Below the pieces are notes generated by a model. It saw only the letters and a program-made list of their open reading frames with translations, was not told the origin of the DNA and searched no databases. From Nitrospira tepida (GTDB lineage Bacteria; Nitrospirota; Nitrospiria; Nitrospirales; Nitrospiraceae): a DNA stretch of 64,000 nucleotides. Of this stretch, positions 41,498 to 52,200 are shown in pieces (position 1 is the first letter of the stretch; every line of letters begins with the position of its first letter). The stretch spans positions 186,001 to 250,000 of the forward strand of contig NZ_OX365700.1 in assembly GCF_947241125.1 (NCBI RefSeq), in the 5' to 3' direction. Position numbers and translations under genes: made by a program.

Positions 41498-42628
41498 TCA
41501 ACAGATTCTGGGCAACTGGTCGCCGATCAACAGGTCCACCACCCGCAATCCTCCGAAGGCGTTCCTCATCACCACCGCCCCTGCCGGTGTCTCCGTGACT
41601 TCGCCGATGATCGCACTGTCCTGACCGGCTGGATGCCGGTTCATGGCCTCAAGTGTGGCCTCCGCATGTGCTTGCGGAACCACTGCGACCAATTTCCCTT
41701 CGTTGGCCAGATAGAGAGGGTCCAGGCCGAGGATCTCGCAGGCTCCTCTGACGCTCTCCCGGACCGGGATCGCGGATTCGTTGAGGTGGATCGCCGCCGC
41801 CGAGGCTTGGGCGAACTCGTTGAGGACGGTCGCGAGGCCGCCGCGCGTCGCATCCCTGAGACAGTGGATGTCCGGACAGACATCGAGCATGGCTTGGACC
41901 AAGTCATGCAACGGGCGGGTGTCGCTTTCGACCGGGCATTCGAGGGCCAACTCGTTTCGCGCCGTGAGGATGGCAATCCCATGATCGCCGATGGGGCCAT
42001 TGATCAGGATGGCGTCTCCGGGTCTGGCTCTGGTTGCGGCAATCCAGACGCCGTGGGGAATGATGCCGATTCCGGCCGTATTGATGAATAGTTTGTCTGC
42101 GGCCCCCCGCTCCACCACCTTGGTATCGCCCGTGACAATCGACACGCCGGCATGGGAGGCCGCTTCGCCCATCCGTTGGACGACTTGTCGTAACAGGTCG
42201 ATCTGGAGTCCTTCCTCCAGGATCATCCCGCAGGAGAGGAAGAGGGGTTTGGCCCCGCTCATCGCGAGATCGTTGATCGTCCCATGCACGGCCAGATCGC
42301 CGATGCTGCCGCCTGGAAAAAACAGCGGATTGACTACATACGAGTCCGTCGTGAACGCCAGCCTCCCCCCTTGTCGCCGCAGGTCGTCCAGCGGAACGAC
42401 GGCCTGGTCTTCCAGCGCGGCCAGCAAGGGATTGCGAAAGGCCTCCACAAACAGGTGTTCAATCAGTTCCCGCATGGCCTTGCCGCCGCTGCCATGGGCC
42501 ATGCTGATCCGCTGGTCCCGCATCCGTTCCAACCACTGGTTTGACCACGCGGTCCTCAGCGGTTCAGAGGGGTTCTGTTCGAGCGCCGCATGGTTCATGG
42601 TCTGCCCATCGTTCCGCGCCGGCATCAT
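41498..42628 (-). CDS. hypE: Hydrogenase maturation protein HypE
   Basis: The 376-residue ATPase dehydrates the thiocarboxamide on its C-terminal Cys to a thiocyanate, source of the active-site CN ligands. MAHGSGGKAMRELIEHLF is the ATP-binding start, VVPLDD and FTTDSYVVNPLFFPGG follow, and the protein ends QLPRIC with the essential terminal Cys. The ATG at 42628 overlaps the hypD stop (ATGA); an internal ATG at 42598 is possible. Confidence 0.95.
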   Translation of the reverse strand: MMPARNDGQTMNHAALEQNPSEPLRTAWSNQWLERMRDQRISMAHGSGGKAMRELIEHLFVEAFRNPLLAALEDQAVVPLDDLRRQGGRLAFTTDSYVVNPLFFPGGSIGDLAVHGTINDLAMSGAKPLFLSCGMILEEGLQIDLLRQVVQRMGEAASHAGVSIVTGDTKVVERGAADKLFINTAGIGIIPHGVWIAATRARPGDAILINGPIGDHGIAILTARNELALECPVESDTRPLHDLVQAMLDVCPDIHCLRDATRGGLATVLNEFAQASAAAIHLNESAIPVRESVRGACEILGLDPLYLANEGKLVAVVPQAHAEATLEAMNRHPAGQDSAIIGEVTETPAGAVVMRNAFGGLRVVDLLIGDQLPRIC

Positions 42629-43779
42629 GCCGGCACCCTGTCTGATTTCTGCCCGTCCCGATCGAGCCGTCCATGGTTGCCGTACTGGTAGTAGGCCGCG
42701 CAGGCCCCTTCGGTCGAGACCATGAGGGCACCCAGCGGATTCTGCGGCGTACAGGCAGTTCCGAACACCTTGCACTGAGGGGGTTTGATGGCGCCTTTGA
42801 GCACTTCGCCACATTGGCAGGAGGTGGGGTCCGCGATCTTCATGTTCGGCACCGGGAATCTTTGCTCCGCGTCGAAGGCTGCGAACGCCGATCGCATCCG
42901 GACCCCGGAATAGTCGATGGAGCCCAGCCCTCGCCATTCAAAGAATTCCCGCACCTCGAAGACCTCATGAATGGCCTGGAGCGCCTGTAGATTGCCGGCC
43001 TCCGACACGACCCGACGGTACTGGTTCTCCACCGCGCAGCGACCCTCGGCCAGTTGCCGCAAGACCATCCACACAGACTGAAGAATGTCCAAGGGCTCGA
43101 AGCCCGCAATCACGATCGGCTTCCGATAGCGGTCGGCGATGAACCGATAGGGTTGCGTGCCGATCACCGTGCTGACATGGCCCGGTCCCAGAAACGCGTC
43201 GACTTGGAGATCGGGGGAATCCAGCACGGCCTTGATGGTGGGAATAATGGTGATGTGGTTACAGAACAGCGAAAAATTCGCGATGCCGTCCCGCTTGGCT
43301 TGCAACACCGTCAGGGCGGTGCTCGGCATCGTGGTCTCGAACCCCAGCGCCAAGAAAATCACCTCCCGATCAGGATTGGCCTTGGCGATCGTCAGCGCGT
43401 CCAGCGGGGAATAGACCATGCGGACATCCGCTCCTTCCGCCTTGGCCTGGAGCAGGCTCTTGCGAGACCCAGTGATCCGCATCGCATCCCCGAAGGTGGT
43501 CATGATGGCCTCCGGCCGTTGGGCCAGCGCGACACAATCGTCCACGCGTCCCCGAGGCAGGACACAGACAGGACAGCCTGGTCCATGGATGAACTCCACC
43601 TCTTCCGGCAGCAGCCTGTTGAGGCCGTAGCGGAAAATCGTATGGGTGTGGCCGCCGCAGACCTCCATGATGCCCAGCGGGGTCCGCCGGCCAAGGCCGA
43701 CCCGGCCGGCCAGACTACGGATTTCCTTGAGTAGCCGTTGCGCCCTGTCGGGATCGCGGAATTCATCCACGTATTTCAC
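42625..43779 (-). CDS. hypD: Hydrogenase maturation protein HypD
   Basis: The 384-residue Fe-S protein forms the Fe(CN)2CO scaffold with HypC. Conserved blocks: GIMEVCGGHTHTIFRYGL, FIHGPGCPVCVLPRGRVD, FLALGFETTMPSTA, LGPGHVSTVIG and the C-terminal cysteine set CQCGEVLKG...CKVFGTACTP. Starts with GTG at 43779, overlapping the SIS gene stop (GTGA). The C-terminal 20 residues extend past the usual end. Confidence 0.95.
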   Translation of the reverse strand: MKYVDEFRDPDRAQRLLKEIRSLAGRVGLGRRTPLGIMEVCGGHTHTIFRYGLNRLLPEEVEFIHGPGCPVCVLPRGRVDDCVALAQRPEAIMTTFGDAMRITGSRKSLLQAKAEGADVRMVYSPLDALTIAKANPDREVIFLALGFETTMPSTALTVLQAKRDGIANFSLFCNHITIIPTIKAVLDSPDLQVDAFLGPGHVSTVIGTQPYRFIADRYRKPIVIAGFEPLDILQSVWMVLRQLAEGRCAVENQYRRVVSEAGNLQALQAIHEVFEVREFFEWRGLGSIDYSGVRMRSAFAAFDAEQRFPVPNMKIADPTSCQCGEVLKGAIKPPQCKVFGTACTPQNPLGALMVSTEGACAAYYQYGNHGRLDRDGQKSDRVPA

Positions 43780-44465
43780 GGCGCGCCTCTTCGTCCCATC
43801 CGACCTCGGTCGTGCGCCAGGAGGGTATGCACGAGATCCCAGAGGATGTGGTAGATGGCCACGTGACATTCCTGAATGCGGTGGATGCTGTCCGTCTCCA
43901 CGACGAGGCTGTAGTCAACAGCCGGAGACCGTGCCACGGAGCCGCCGTCTCCTCCCGATAGGGCGATCGTCGTGAGCCCCATCTCCTTGGCCTTCTCGAA
44001 GGCGCGGAGCAGGTTCGGCGAATTGCCGCTGGTCGTCACCCCGATCAGCCCGTCCCTGGCTTTGGCCTGGGCGATCAGGGGCCGGACGAAGATATGATCG
44101 AACCCCACGTCGTTGCCGACTGCCGTCAGCATCGCCACATCGGCATCCAGATTGACCGCCGGCAAGGCCGGACGGCCCGTCGTGACCGGATGAAGGAACT
44201 CCACGGCGATATGGGCCGCGTCGCAACTGGATCCGCCGTTGCCCATCGTGAAGAGCCGGCCGTCCCGGCGGTACACTTCGGCGATGGCCTTCGCCGCCGC
44301 GACCACCTGCTCCGCATGCGACGCGAAGAAAGCCCGTTTGGCCGCCAAGCTGTCCTCCGCTTTTTGGCGGACCGATTCCAGCAGTTCCTCATTCAGTCGA
44401 GCCGGGAGGGCCCCCTGCTCGTTCAGGAACGGATAGAGTCCGCCGAGGATGTCGTTGGCCGCCAT
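43776..44465 (-). CDS. SIS-domain phosphoheptose isomerase-like protein in the hyp operon
   Basis: The 229-residue protein has a SIS fold related to GmhA: LFTMGNGGSSCDAAHIAVEF with the phosphosugar-binding SSCDA loop, TTSGNSPNLLRAF and IALSGGDGG, and the C-terminal ECHVAIYHILWDLVHTLL. GmhA converts sedoheptulose-7-phosphate for LPS core heptose. Its position between hypC and hypD, with a GTGA overlap to hypD, suggests a link with hydrogenase maturation, but no mechanism is known. Confidence 0.9.
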   Translation of the reverse strand: MAANDILGGLYPFLNEQGALPARLNEELLESVRQKAEDSLAAKRAFFASHAEQVVAAAKAIAEVYRRDGRLFTMGNGGSSCDAAHIAVEFLHPVTTGRPALPAVNLDADVAMLTAVGNDVGFDHIFVRPLIAQAKARDGLIGVTTSGNSPNLLRAFEKAKEMGLTTIALSGGDGGSVARSPAVDYSLVVETDSIHRIQECHVAIYHILWDLVHTLLAHDRGRMGRRGAP

Positions 44466-44472
44466 CGCTCCC

Positions 44473-44754
44473 TCACGCCTGTCCGGATGTCCGCATTGCT
44501 CGGACCTCTGTCTGTGCCTCCCCGAGCTCGGCCAACAGGGCGATCGTTCGCTGCGCTTCCGTCGGATCGATGCGGCCCATCGCGAACCCCACATGCACCA
44601 GCACCCACTCGCCGAGACAGGCCTCCGGCCGGTGCTGCTCGTCCACAATACAGGCAATGTTGACCGTTCGCCTCACGCCTGCGACATCGACAACGGCCAA
44701 ATTGTCCTGCTCGCTGATGATTTCGACGATGAGCCCGGGAATGCCCAAGCACAT
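44473..44754 (-). CDS. hypC: Hydrogenase maturation chaperone HypC
   Basis: The 93-residue protein starts MCLGIPG, with the essential Cys2, and has the OB-fold pattern VDVAGVRRTVNIACI and GEWVLVHVGFAMGRID. HypC works with HypD on the Fe(CN)2CO unit and holds the large-subunit precursor. It lies 12 bp after hypF and 7 bp before the SIS gene. Confidence 0.95.
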   Translation of the reverse strand: MCLGIPGLIVEIISEQDNLAVVDVAGVRRTVNIACIVDEQHRPEACLGEWVLVHVGFAMGRIDPTEAQRTIALLAELGEAQTEVRAMRTSGQA

Positions 44755-44766
44755 ACCAGGGGACCC

Positions 44767-47232
44767 TCACCGACGACGCGGCACTTGCTGCGCCGCGGCG
44801 ACCACGGCCTGCCCGAGCGCAAGGCCGCCGTCGTTGCACGGAATCTCGCTGTGAGCCAGCACGTGGAAGCCCAGTGCCTCCAATCCGATTGCGACCAGCT
44901 CGAACAGCACCTGATTCTGGAAGACCCCGCCTGATAACGCAACTTGGCGGACGGCTCGTTCGCCTCTCTCGTCTCGGGTCGTCCGATCCGCCATGGCGCA
45001 GATGGCGCGAGCCAGTCCCTTGTGAAACCGCGCCGCCATGACCGGGATCGGCGTCTTCAGAAGAAGATCATCCAGAAGCGCTTGCCACATGGCCGTGGGG
45101 TCGAGAGAGGGAATCCCGGTCTCCTTGAGAAGAGAAATTGCGAAGGGATAGGCGGAGGCCTCGTCCTCCTCTTCAAGAGCCGCGCGATCCACCTGTTGCT
45201 CGAGTTCAACGGCGGCCTGACCCTCGTAGCCCGCTCGGTCGGGACAGATGCCCATGGCCGCCGCCACCGCGTCAAACAGTCGCCCACAAGAACTGGCCGG
45301 AGGGCTGTTGATGTTTCGCGCGAGCATGTGGTCGAGCAGGGTCCGTGGCTTGTCCGCGAGATAATGATGGAGACCCAATTCACCGTAGCGTTCCGCGAAG
45401 CGCGCCCAGCCAAGCCCCGTCATCAGGTGCGCGTAGGTGTTCCGCCAGGGTTCCCTGATCGCCTGCTCCCCGCCCAGCAGCGCCACTGGTTTGAAGGCCC
45501 CGACCCGCCTGGCCGCACGATAGTCGGCGACCAGGAACTCTCCGCCCCACAAGGTCCCGTCGTCCCCATACCCGAGCCCATCCAGGGCGATGCCGAGCAC
45601 CGGAGGATGATCGAGCGGGAGACCGTGCTCCGCGAGACAGGCGGCGATGTGGGCATGGTGGTGCTGAACCTCGTGGAGCGGGATGGCCTCCGTCGCAGAC
45701 AGTTCCCTCCCGATCTTGCTGGACCGGTATTCGGGGTGACGGTCGATGGCGAGGACCGCCGGAGCATGGGCAAACAGGTGACGGTATCGGTCCAGCGCCC
45801 GTCGATAATCCGCAAGGGTTAAGGCATCTTCGAGGTCCCCGATGTGGTGGGACAGGACCGCGCGACCGTCCTGGAACAGACAGAAGGTATTTTTCAGTTC
45901 CCCGCCCAGGGCCAAGACAGGAGGCGCCTCGGCAAATTCCGGTGGGAGCACGATCGGCGCCGGAGCGTAGCCTCGGCTGCGGCGGAAGATTCGCCCCGCG
46001 CCGGCCATGACCTTGGCGACGGAATCATCGACCCGGTGGGCGATCGGACGATCGTGCAACAGGAACGCGTCGGCCATGTCCCCCAGATGGGTCTTGGCCT
46101 CCTCATTGTCGATCCATTGCGGCTCGTCGGACCGATTCCCGCTGGTCAGGACGACGGGGCGGTCCATCCGTTGAAGCAGCAGGTGATGGAGGGCCGTGTT
46201 AGGCAGCATGAAGCCCAACGTGCGAAGGCCGGGCGCCACGCTGGGGGCGATGGCGCCCTGGAGATTGGACTCTGGACCGGTCCTGGTGCGCCGTGCCAAG
46301 ATCACGATCGGAGCCGCGGGGCTTTCAAGCAGCGCCTGTTCCTGCTCGTTGACCTCGCAGGAGTCGCGGATGACCCGAAGATCGCGCGCCATGAGGGCGA
46401 ACGGCTTCCCATCCCGTCCTTTCTTGCGACGGAGTCGCGAAACGGCTTCCTCCCGCGAGGCATCGCAGGCCAACTGCAGGCCCCCCAATCCCTTGATCGC
46501 CAAAATCTTGCCCTGTTGAAGGAGGGTGCAGGCGGCATCGACGGCGTCGAACAGAGGAAGGTTTTCGATTCGAATTGGTGTGCCGTCGGCGCGCTCAAGC
46601 CAGACCTTCGGGCCGCATTCGTGACAGGCGATCGGCTGCGCGTGAAACCGCCGGTCTTGAGGGTCCCTGCATTCGGCGGCACAAGGGGAACAGAGTTCGA
46701 ACCGGCTCATGGTGGTGCCGGACCGGTCGTAGGGAATACGTTCCTGAATCGTCAGCCGCGGGCCGCAATGGGTGCAGTTCGCCAGCGGATAGCGATAGCG
46801 ACGCGCGGAGGAATCCTGCACTTCGTCCTGACAATCCACGCAGGTCGCGGCGTCTGGTAGGACAGCGGTCGAAACAGAGCCGATCGCGCTGGCGAGGATC
46901 GTGAAGTCCGGGGGAATGTCTTGAGCCTGGGCCGGCTCGCAAATCACCTCGTCGATCCGGGCCAAGGCCGGCGGTCGCGACGTGAGGTCGTCGAGGAATT
47001 GCCGGATGGTATCGGGAAGGCCGACTAGATGGATCAACAGGCCCTCTCCATCGTTCAACACATGGCCGCGCAGGCCGAGGCGCTGGGCCAGCCGCCAGAC
47101 GGTCGGGCGGAATCCGACACCCTGGACCAATCCGCGAATGCGGATCGTCATGGCTGTGAGCGGTGAAGCAGGTGAAGCAAGGGATTGCGTCACGGTTGTC
47201 TCTCTTAAATCGAGGGTCGTCACGTCCTCCAT
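44767..47232 (-). CDS. hypF: Carbamoyltransferase HypF
   Basis: The 821-residue protein makes the carbamoyl group for CN ligands. N-terminal acylphosphatase domain (IRIRGLVQGVGFRPTVWRLA at about 31-50), two zinc-finger-like motifs (CVDCQDE, CTHCGP, CSPCAAEC, CHECGP), a YrdC-like domain with KGLGGLQLACDA and LTSGNRSDEP, and a Kae1-like domain with VQHHHAHIAACLAEH and ALSGGVFQNQ. It heads the leftward operon hypF-hypC-SIS-hypD-hypE-hypA. ATG at 47232; weak ribosome site. Confidence 0.95.
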   Translation of the reverse strand: MEDVTTLDLRETTVTQSLASPASPLTAMTIRIRGLVQGVGFRPTVWRLAQRLGLRGHVLNDGEGLLIHLVGLPDTIRQFLDDLTSRPPALARIDEVICEPAQAQDIPPDFTILASAIGSVSTAVLPDAATCVDCQDEVQDSSARRYRYPLANCTHCGPRLTIQERIPYDRSGTTMSRFELCSPCAAECRDPQDRRFHAQPIACHECGPKVWLERADGTPIRIENLPLFDAVDAACTLLQQGKILAIKGLGGLQLACDASREEAVSRLRRKKGRDGKPFALMARDLRVIRDSCEVNEQEQALLESPAAPIVILARRTRTGPESNLQGAIAPSVAPGLRTLGFMLPNTALHHLLLQRMDRPVVLTSGNRSDEPQWIDNEEAKTHLGDMADAFLLHDRPIAHRVDDSVAKVMAGAGRIFRRSRGYAPAPIVLPPEFAEAPPVLALGGELKNTFCLFQDGRAVLSHHIGDLEDALTLADYRRALDRYRHLFAHAPAVLAIDRHPEYRSSKIGRELSATEAIPLHEVQHHHAHIAACLAEHGLPLDHPPVLGIALDGLGYGDDGTLWGGEFLVADYRAARRVGAFKPVALLGGEQAIREPWRNTYAHLMTGLGWARFAERYGELGLHHYLADKPRTLLDHMLARNINSPPASSCGRLFDAVAAAMGICPDRAGYEGQAAVELEQQVDRAALEEEDEASAYPFAISLLKETGIPSLDPTAMWQALLDDLLLKTPIPVMAARFHKGLARAICAMADRTTRDERGERAVRQVALSGGVFQNQVLFELVAIGLEALGFHVLAHSEIPCNDGGLALGQAVVAAAQQVPRRR

Positions 47233-47523
47233 GTGGGTCGCTCAAAGAAACCTGTTGGCCAAAGCAAAACTGGTAAGACGGAAGGAGAGGACGCAGTCTA
47301 GCGGGATGGTTGCGACACGATCAAGAGCCGTCTGAATCGGTGCGCCGGCGCACCGACGTGCGCGGATACACGAAGCGGAATCGCGCTCGCCTGGGTGTCG
47401 TTCATCGCCGCCGACAGCATCCCATCGATAATGCCGCAGTTTCTTTAGCTTACCTTGCTGTTGTACAGTCCGACCGGGACGGTCCTCTTTTTGCTGATAG
47501 CCTCCCATGCGGAGAATTTTCCT

Positions 47524-49215
47524 ATGGAGATGGTTCTTCTTGCTGTAGCCCTGCTCCCCCCGCTGCTCTCGGGCGCGACGATCCCATTGTGCGGGTCGAA
47601 GTTGGGAGAACGGAGCGCATGGATCGGCATCGCGGCCCTCTGGGCGTCGGCCTTGTCATCCATCGCGATGATGACGGTCGTGCTTCAAGCGGGACCGGTC
47701 AAGTTGACGATTCTGGACGTCAACGCCGGAACCATGAGCCATGCGGTTCTGATCGACCGCCTGGCCGCCGTCATGATGGTTCTGATCACCTCGGTCAGCT
47801 TGGTGATTCACGTCTATTCGCGCCGATACATGGTCGGCGATGCGGGCTATGTGCGGTTCTTCTCGCTCCTGGGGCTGCTCACGTTCGTCCTGCTCAGCCT
47901 CGTGACCAGCGGAAACCTGCTGTGGCTGTTGCTCTGCTGGCATCTGGTCACCTGGCTGCTCGTGAAGCTGGTGTCGTTTCAGGGGTCGAGCCCAGCCGCC
48001 CTCCTAGCCGGGAGGCGAACGTTATGGATTCAGGGAGTCGGCGATACCGCCTTCGCGGCGGCGGCGCTGGTGCTCTATGCGACCTGTGGCACATTGGATC
48101 TGGATGGGATCTTTGCGGCCATCAGGCAGTCGCCGGTACGGACTATCGTATGGTTCGGTGCCGGGTTGGAGCTGGATGTCCCGTTCGTCACGACCCTGCT
48201 CCTGCTCCTGTCCGTGATGGCCAAGTCCGCTCAATTTCCCTTTCATATCTGGCTCCCCGGCACGATCGAGGCGCCCACGCCGGTGTCGGCTCTGCTGCAT
48301 GCGGGCATCGTGAACGCGGGCGGCTTCCTGGTCAACCGGCTGGCCCCGTTGTTCGGGTCCGCGCCGACGACTCTCAATCTGATGTTCCTGATCGGGGGGC
48401 TCACGGCCTTGATCGGCGCGGCCACGATGCTGACACAATCCAGCGTGAAGCGGACGCTGGTCTACTCCACGATGGGACAGATGGGCTACATGGTGATGGA
48501 GTGCGGATTGGGCGCCTTCGCGCTGGCGGTGTTTCACCTCTGCGCCCATGGACTGTTCAAGGCCACGCTGTTCTTGAACTCCGGCACGAACATTCACAAG
48601 GCCAGGAAGGAGTTCAAGCTCCCACCTGCAGCGCAGATCGAGCAGGCCGGGGCGTTCTCGGCGATCACCTGGGGCACCGGCCTCACCGTGACCCTGGTGT
48701 TGCCGCTGATCATCTTGCTGGCCGTCCATGGGGTGGTTCGCATCCCGTTGTTGGACGTGCAGGGAGCGGTCATTTTCCTGTTCTTCGGATGGGTCACGTC
48801 GTCCCAAGTGATGTTCAGCCTCTACCGGGCGCATAGCGGAGCGTCCTGGAAAGTGTCGCTGACGATGGTCGGGGCGCTCGCCTTGATCGGGATGACCTAC
48901 CTGTGGGCCGGCGAAGCCTTCACCCATTTCCTCTATCCCGGTCCGGGAGAGGCAGACGCCTACTTCCAGGCCGCCGAGTGGCATCCGTATCTGTTCGATG
49001 CCTTTATCGGCCTCTCGGCGGTCCTCATCGTGGCCGTCTGGGGCCTGATTTACGGAACGGCTCGCGGCGTGAAAGTGCTCGTGCCGGCGTGGATCGAAGG
49101 CCTTCGAACCAGGGCCTATGTGGCCTTTCTCAACGGACTCTATGTGGAAGATCTCGTGCGGACCTTTGAACGGCCGTCCCGTCGCCTGTCCTGCGACGCC
49201 GACGGCCGCCGCTAG
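47524..49215 (+). CDS. dabB: DabB-type membrane subunit (NuoL/MrpA-like) of the inorganic-carbon transporter
   Basis: The 563-residue polytopic protein is an antiporter-like subunit. Diagnostic motifs: VMAKSAQFPFHIWLPGTIEA, PTPVSALLHAGIVNAGGFLV, SSVKRTLVYSTMGQMGYMV and HLCAHGLFKATLFLNSG, all typical of NuoL/NdhF-type proton channels. In DabAB systems this subunit couples the proton gradient to CO2 hydration by DabA. The start at 47524 follows GCGGAGAA; the longer frame from 47455 lacks a site. dabA follows after 15 bp. The hypF gene diverges 291 bp upstream. Confidence 0.92.
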   Translation: MEMVLLAVALLPPLLSGATIPLCGSKLGERSAWIGIAALWASALSSIAMMTVVLQAGPVKLTILDVNAGTMSHAVLIDRLAAVMMVLITSVSLVIHVYSRRYMVGDAGYVRFFSLLGLLTFVLLSLVTSGNLLWLLLCWHLVTWLLVKLVSFQGSSPAALLAGRRTLWIQGVGDTAFAAAALVLYATCGTLDLDGIFAAIRQSPVRTIVWFGAGLELDVPFVTTLLLLLSVMAKSAQFPFHIWLPGTIEAPTPVSALLHAGIVNAGGFLVNRLAPLFGSAPTTLNLMFLIGGLTALIGAATMLTQSSVKRTLVYSTMGQMGYMVMECGLGAFALAVFHLCAHGLFKATLFLNSGTNIHKARKEFKLPPAAQIEQAGAFSAITWGTGLTVTLVLPLIILLAVHGVVRIPLLDVQGAVIFLFFGWVTSSQVMFSLYRAHSGASWKVSLTMVGALALIGMTYLWAGEAFTHFLYPGPGEADAYFQAAEWHPYLFDAFIGLSAVLIVAVWGLIYGTARGVKVLVPAWIEGLRTRAYVAFLNGLYVEDLVRTFERPSRRLSCDADGRR

Positions 49216-49230
49216 CGGGGTGATGGCGGC

Positions 49231-52200
49231 ATGACGGCGGAATCGCGCATGTTTTCCGACGCAGAACGGATGGAGGTGCGCTCGTATGTGCAATTGGCCG
49301 GCGAGGCGATTGCCCAGTACTGGCCCATGCGGACCTTCATTCACCACAATCCCCTGCATGGCCTGGAAAATCTTCCCTTCGATCAGGCCGTGAAGCGCGG
49401 CGAACAACTCTTCGGCGGGCGCGGGTACCTGCCCAACGGAGCCTATCGCCGGTATTTCGAGCAGGGCCTCGTCCGCGTCGAGGATCTCACACAAGTGCTC
49501 TCGTCGATCGCCACCGGGACTCAGGTGGTCTTCGGGGGGAGAGTGCTCTCGCACCTTGAGGTGCTTCGCCTGTCCATGATCCATGGCTTGGGGGAGCTGG
49601 CGGCCGACCCTTCCGGCTCGTCATCTCGAACGGAGGAGGCGGACCGACTGGCAGCCTGGGTGAAAGCCTCATTGGGTTCGGGGTTCGGGACGCCCCTAGA
49701 GCCGCCTGCGCAGTGGGAATCCATCGAGCTTTTGTCCAAAGAGACCTTGTCGGCCTGGTGCGACCAGACGCTGGGCACGGAGCTGGTCGCCACGATCAAC
49801 GAGCAGTTGATCAAGTGGTGCAGCGTGTTCCTGGACGAGGGCGAGGCGTCTTGGGTGATGCCGCGCCGTGAACGGACCTTCTATCGGGCCTGGAAGGCGC
49901 TGACTCGGTACGATGCCGCGCTGCGGTTGTTGGGCATCAAGGACGCGGGGGCCAAGATCGCCGCACTGGACGATCGACCGGAAGACGCGCTGCTTCGGCA
50001 TCTCGCCGCGATGAAGATCCCGAAGCCCTCCTGGGAGGCCTACTTCGCCCTGCATTTGGCGGCCCTGCCCGGCTGGACGGGCTATATCAAGTGGCGATCG
50101 GGCGAACCGGACTATCCGTGGCAAGTGCGCTATCCCATCGATCTGGTGAAGTATCTGGCCGTGCGGTTGTTTTATGAACGCGAACTGGTCGCCCTGGCCT
50201 GCCGGGATCGGCTCGGCCTCGACGGGCAGCATGAAGCCATCCGCGACGATGTCGATCGGGCTCCCCATGCCTACTGGCTTCGTCGCGAGCTGACCGGCGG
50301 CAGGCTCCCGCGGACGGTCGCCGAAGCCGCCCACAGGCTGGTGCGGACCTGGAACCAGAAATCGGCGGAAGAGCGGAACGAAGCGGCAAAGAAACTCTGC
50401 AACGAGACGGTCGAGCGGCGCGCCGCTGAGCGGGTGAGACGGGCGGCGCGGCAGTTGCTCGGCCTGGCGGCCGCGATCGGCGTGAGGCCGGACTCGATCA
50501 CCGAGACGGCCCCGGCCGATGCGCTCACGGTCGTGAATTGGCTGGAGGGGTTTCCCGCTTCCCAACAGAGCCGCCGGTGGCTGGAGGCCTTGGAAACGCG
50601 CCAGCGCCGTCAGGTCGTCGAACAGTTGACCGGAACGTTCGAGCAGGCGCGGCAGGGCGGCGGCCAGGTGGAGACGGCGCAGTCATCGAGGCCGTTGGCC
50701 CAGATGGTCTTCTGCATCGATGTGCGGTCGGAGGTGCTGCGACGGCACCTGGAGAATCTTGGCGGCTATGAGACACTGGGCCTGGCGGGATTCTTCGGCA
50801 TCCCGCTCAAGTATCAGGGGTTCGGGGCGGACCACAGCGTGACCCACTGTCCGGTCTTGCTCAAGCCAAGGAATCAGATCAGGGAGATTCCCCGGAGTTA
50901 CCACGGGCAGGCGGCCGAGCGGCATCGTTTGGGGGCCCGGCTCGCCAAGGTCGGCCATACCCTGCTGCACGATCTGAAGGAAAACGTCATCACGCCCTAT
51001 GTGATGGTCGAGGCGCTGGGGTGGTTTTTCGGCCTGCCGCTCTTCGGGAAAACGCTCTGTCCGCTGTGGTACCAGCGGATCGCTCAAGCCTTGCGACGGC
51101 TCCTCCTCCCTTCCCTGGCGACGACCTTGACGATCGACAAATTGACCAGAGAGGAAGCCACGGAGATGATGGCGGCCGAACAGCGCGCCGGCATCCGGGA
51201 AATCCTGCGGACCGAGTTCGCCCTCCGGGGCTCGACCGTGACACCGGCCTTGATCGAAGCCATTCGCCTCCGCGTCCTGGAGGGCACGAACGGAGCGGGC
51301 GGGGTCGAGGTGGCCAAAGCATTGGGAATTGGGCCGGCCGATGAAGCCGCCCTCTACGAGCGGTTGCGTCATCGACTCGACCTCACCCCGCGCGGGATGT
51401 CCGTCCGCCTCCATCGGATCACCCACCACGGCTTTTCCGTCGCGGAACAGGCTTACGGCGTAGAGGCGGCGCTCAGGTTGATGGGGCTCACCTCCGGCTT
51501 TGCGCGGTTGATGGTGGTCTGCGCCCACGGCAGCACGTCCGACAACAATCCCTATGAATCCGCGCTCGACTGCGGAGCTTGCGGCGGCAACAACGGCTTG
51601 CCGAACGCCAGGGCCTTCGCGGCGATGGCCAACCGGCAGGCTGTCCGCGACCTGCTGCGGACCCGCGGCATCGCCATTCCCAACGATACCCATTTCGCGG
51701 CCGCGGTGCACGATACGACCTGCGACGACGTGCGGATCGTGGATCTTGAGGACGTGCCGGCGACCCATCGCAAGGACCTTACGCGCCTGATCGCGGACCT
51801 CAAGGAAGCCGGCGCGCAGGCCGCCCTGGAGCGGGGCGCGGCGCTGGACGGGGGCGCCGTCCGCGATGGAGCCGCGGCGCGGTCGAGAGCCGCGCGGCGA
51901 AGCACCGACTGGGCGCAGGTCCGTCCGGAGTGGGGACTCTCGAAGAACAGCCTCATGGTCATCGGACGGCGGGAACTGACCAGAACCGTAAACCTACGAG
52001 GACGGGCCTTCCTCCACTCCTATGATCACCGGCAGGATGAATCGGGGAAGCTGCTCGAAACCATCATGACCGCTCCCCTGGTCGTGGCCCAATGGATCAA
52101 CATGGAGCATTACTTCTCCACGGTCGATAACGAGGTCTATGGGAGCGGCAGCAAGGTGTATCACAATGTCGTCGGACGGGTGGGCGTCATGAGCGGGGCC

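Noticed and set aside
48022-49584. 520-codon frame antisense to dabB and the start of dabA.
   Set aside because: Composition is typical of shadow frames, and the sense strand encodes well-conserved membrane and DUF2309 motifs.
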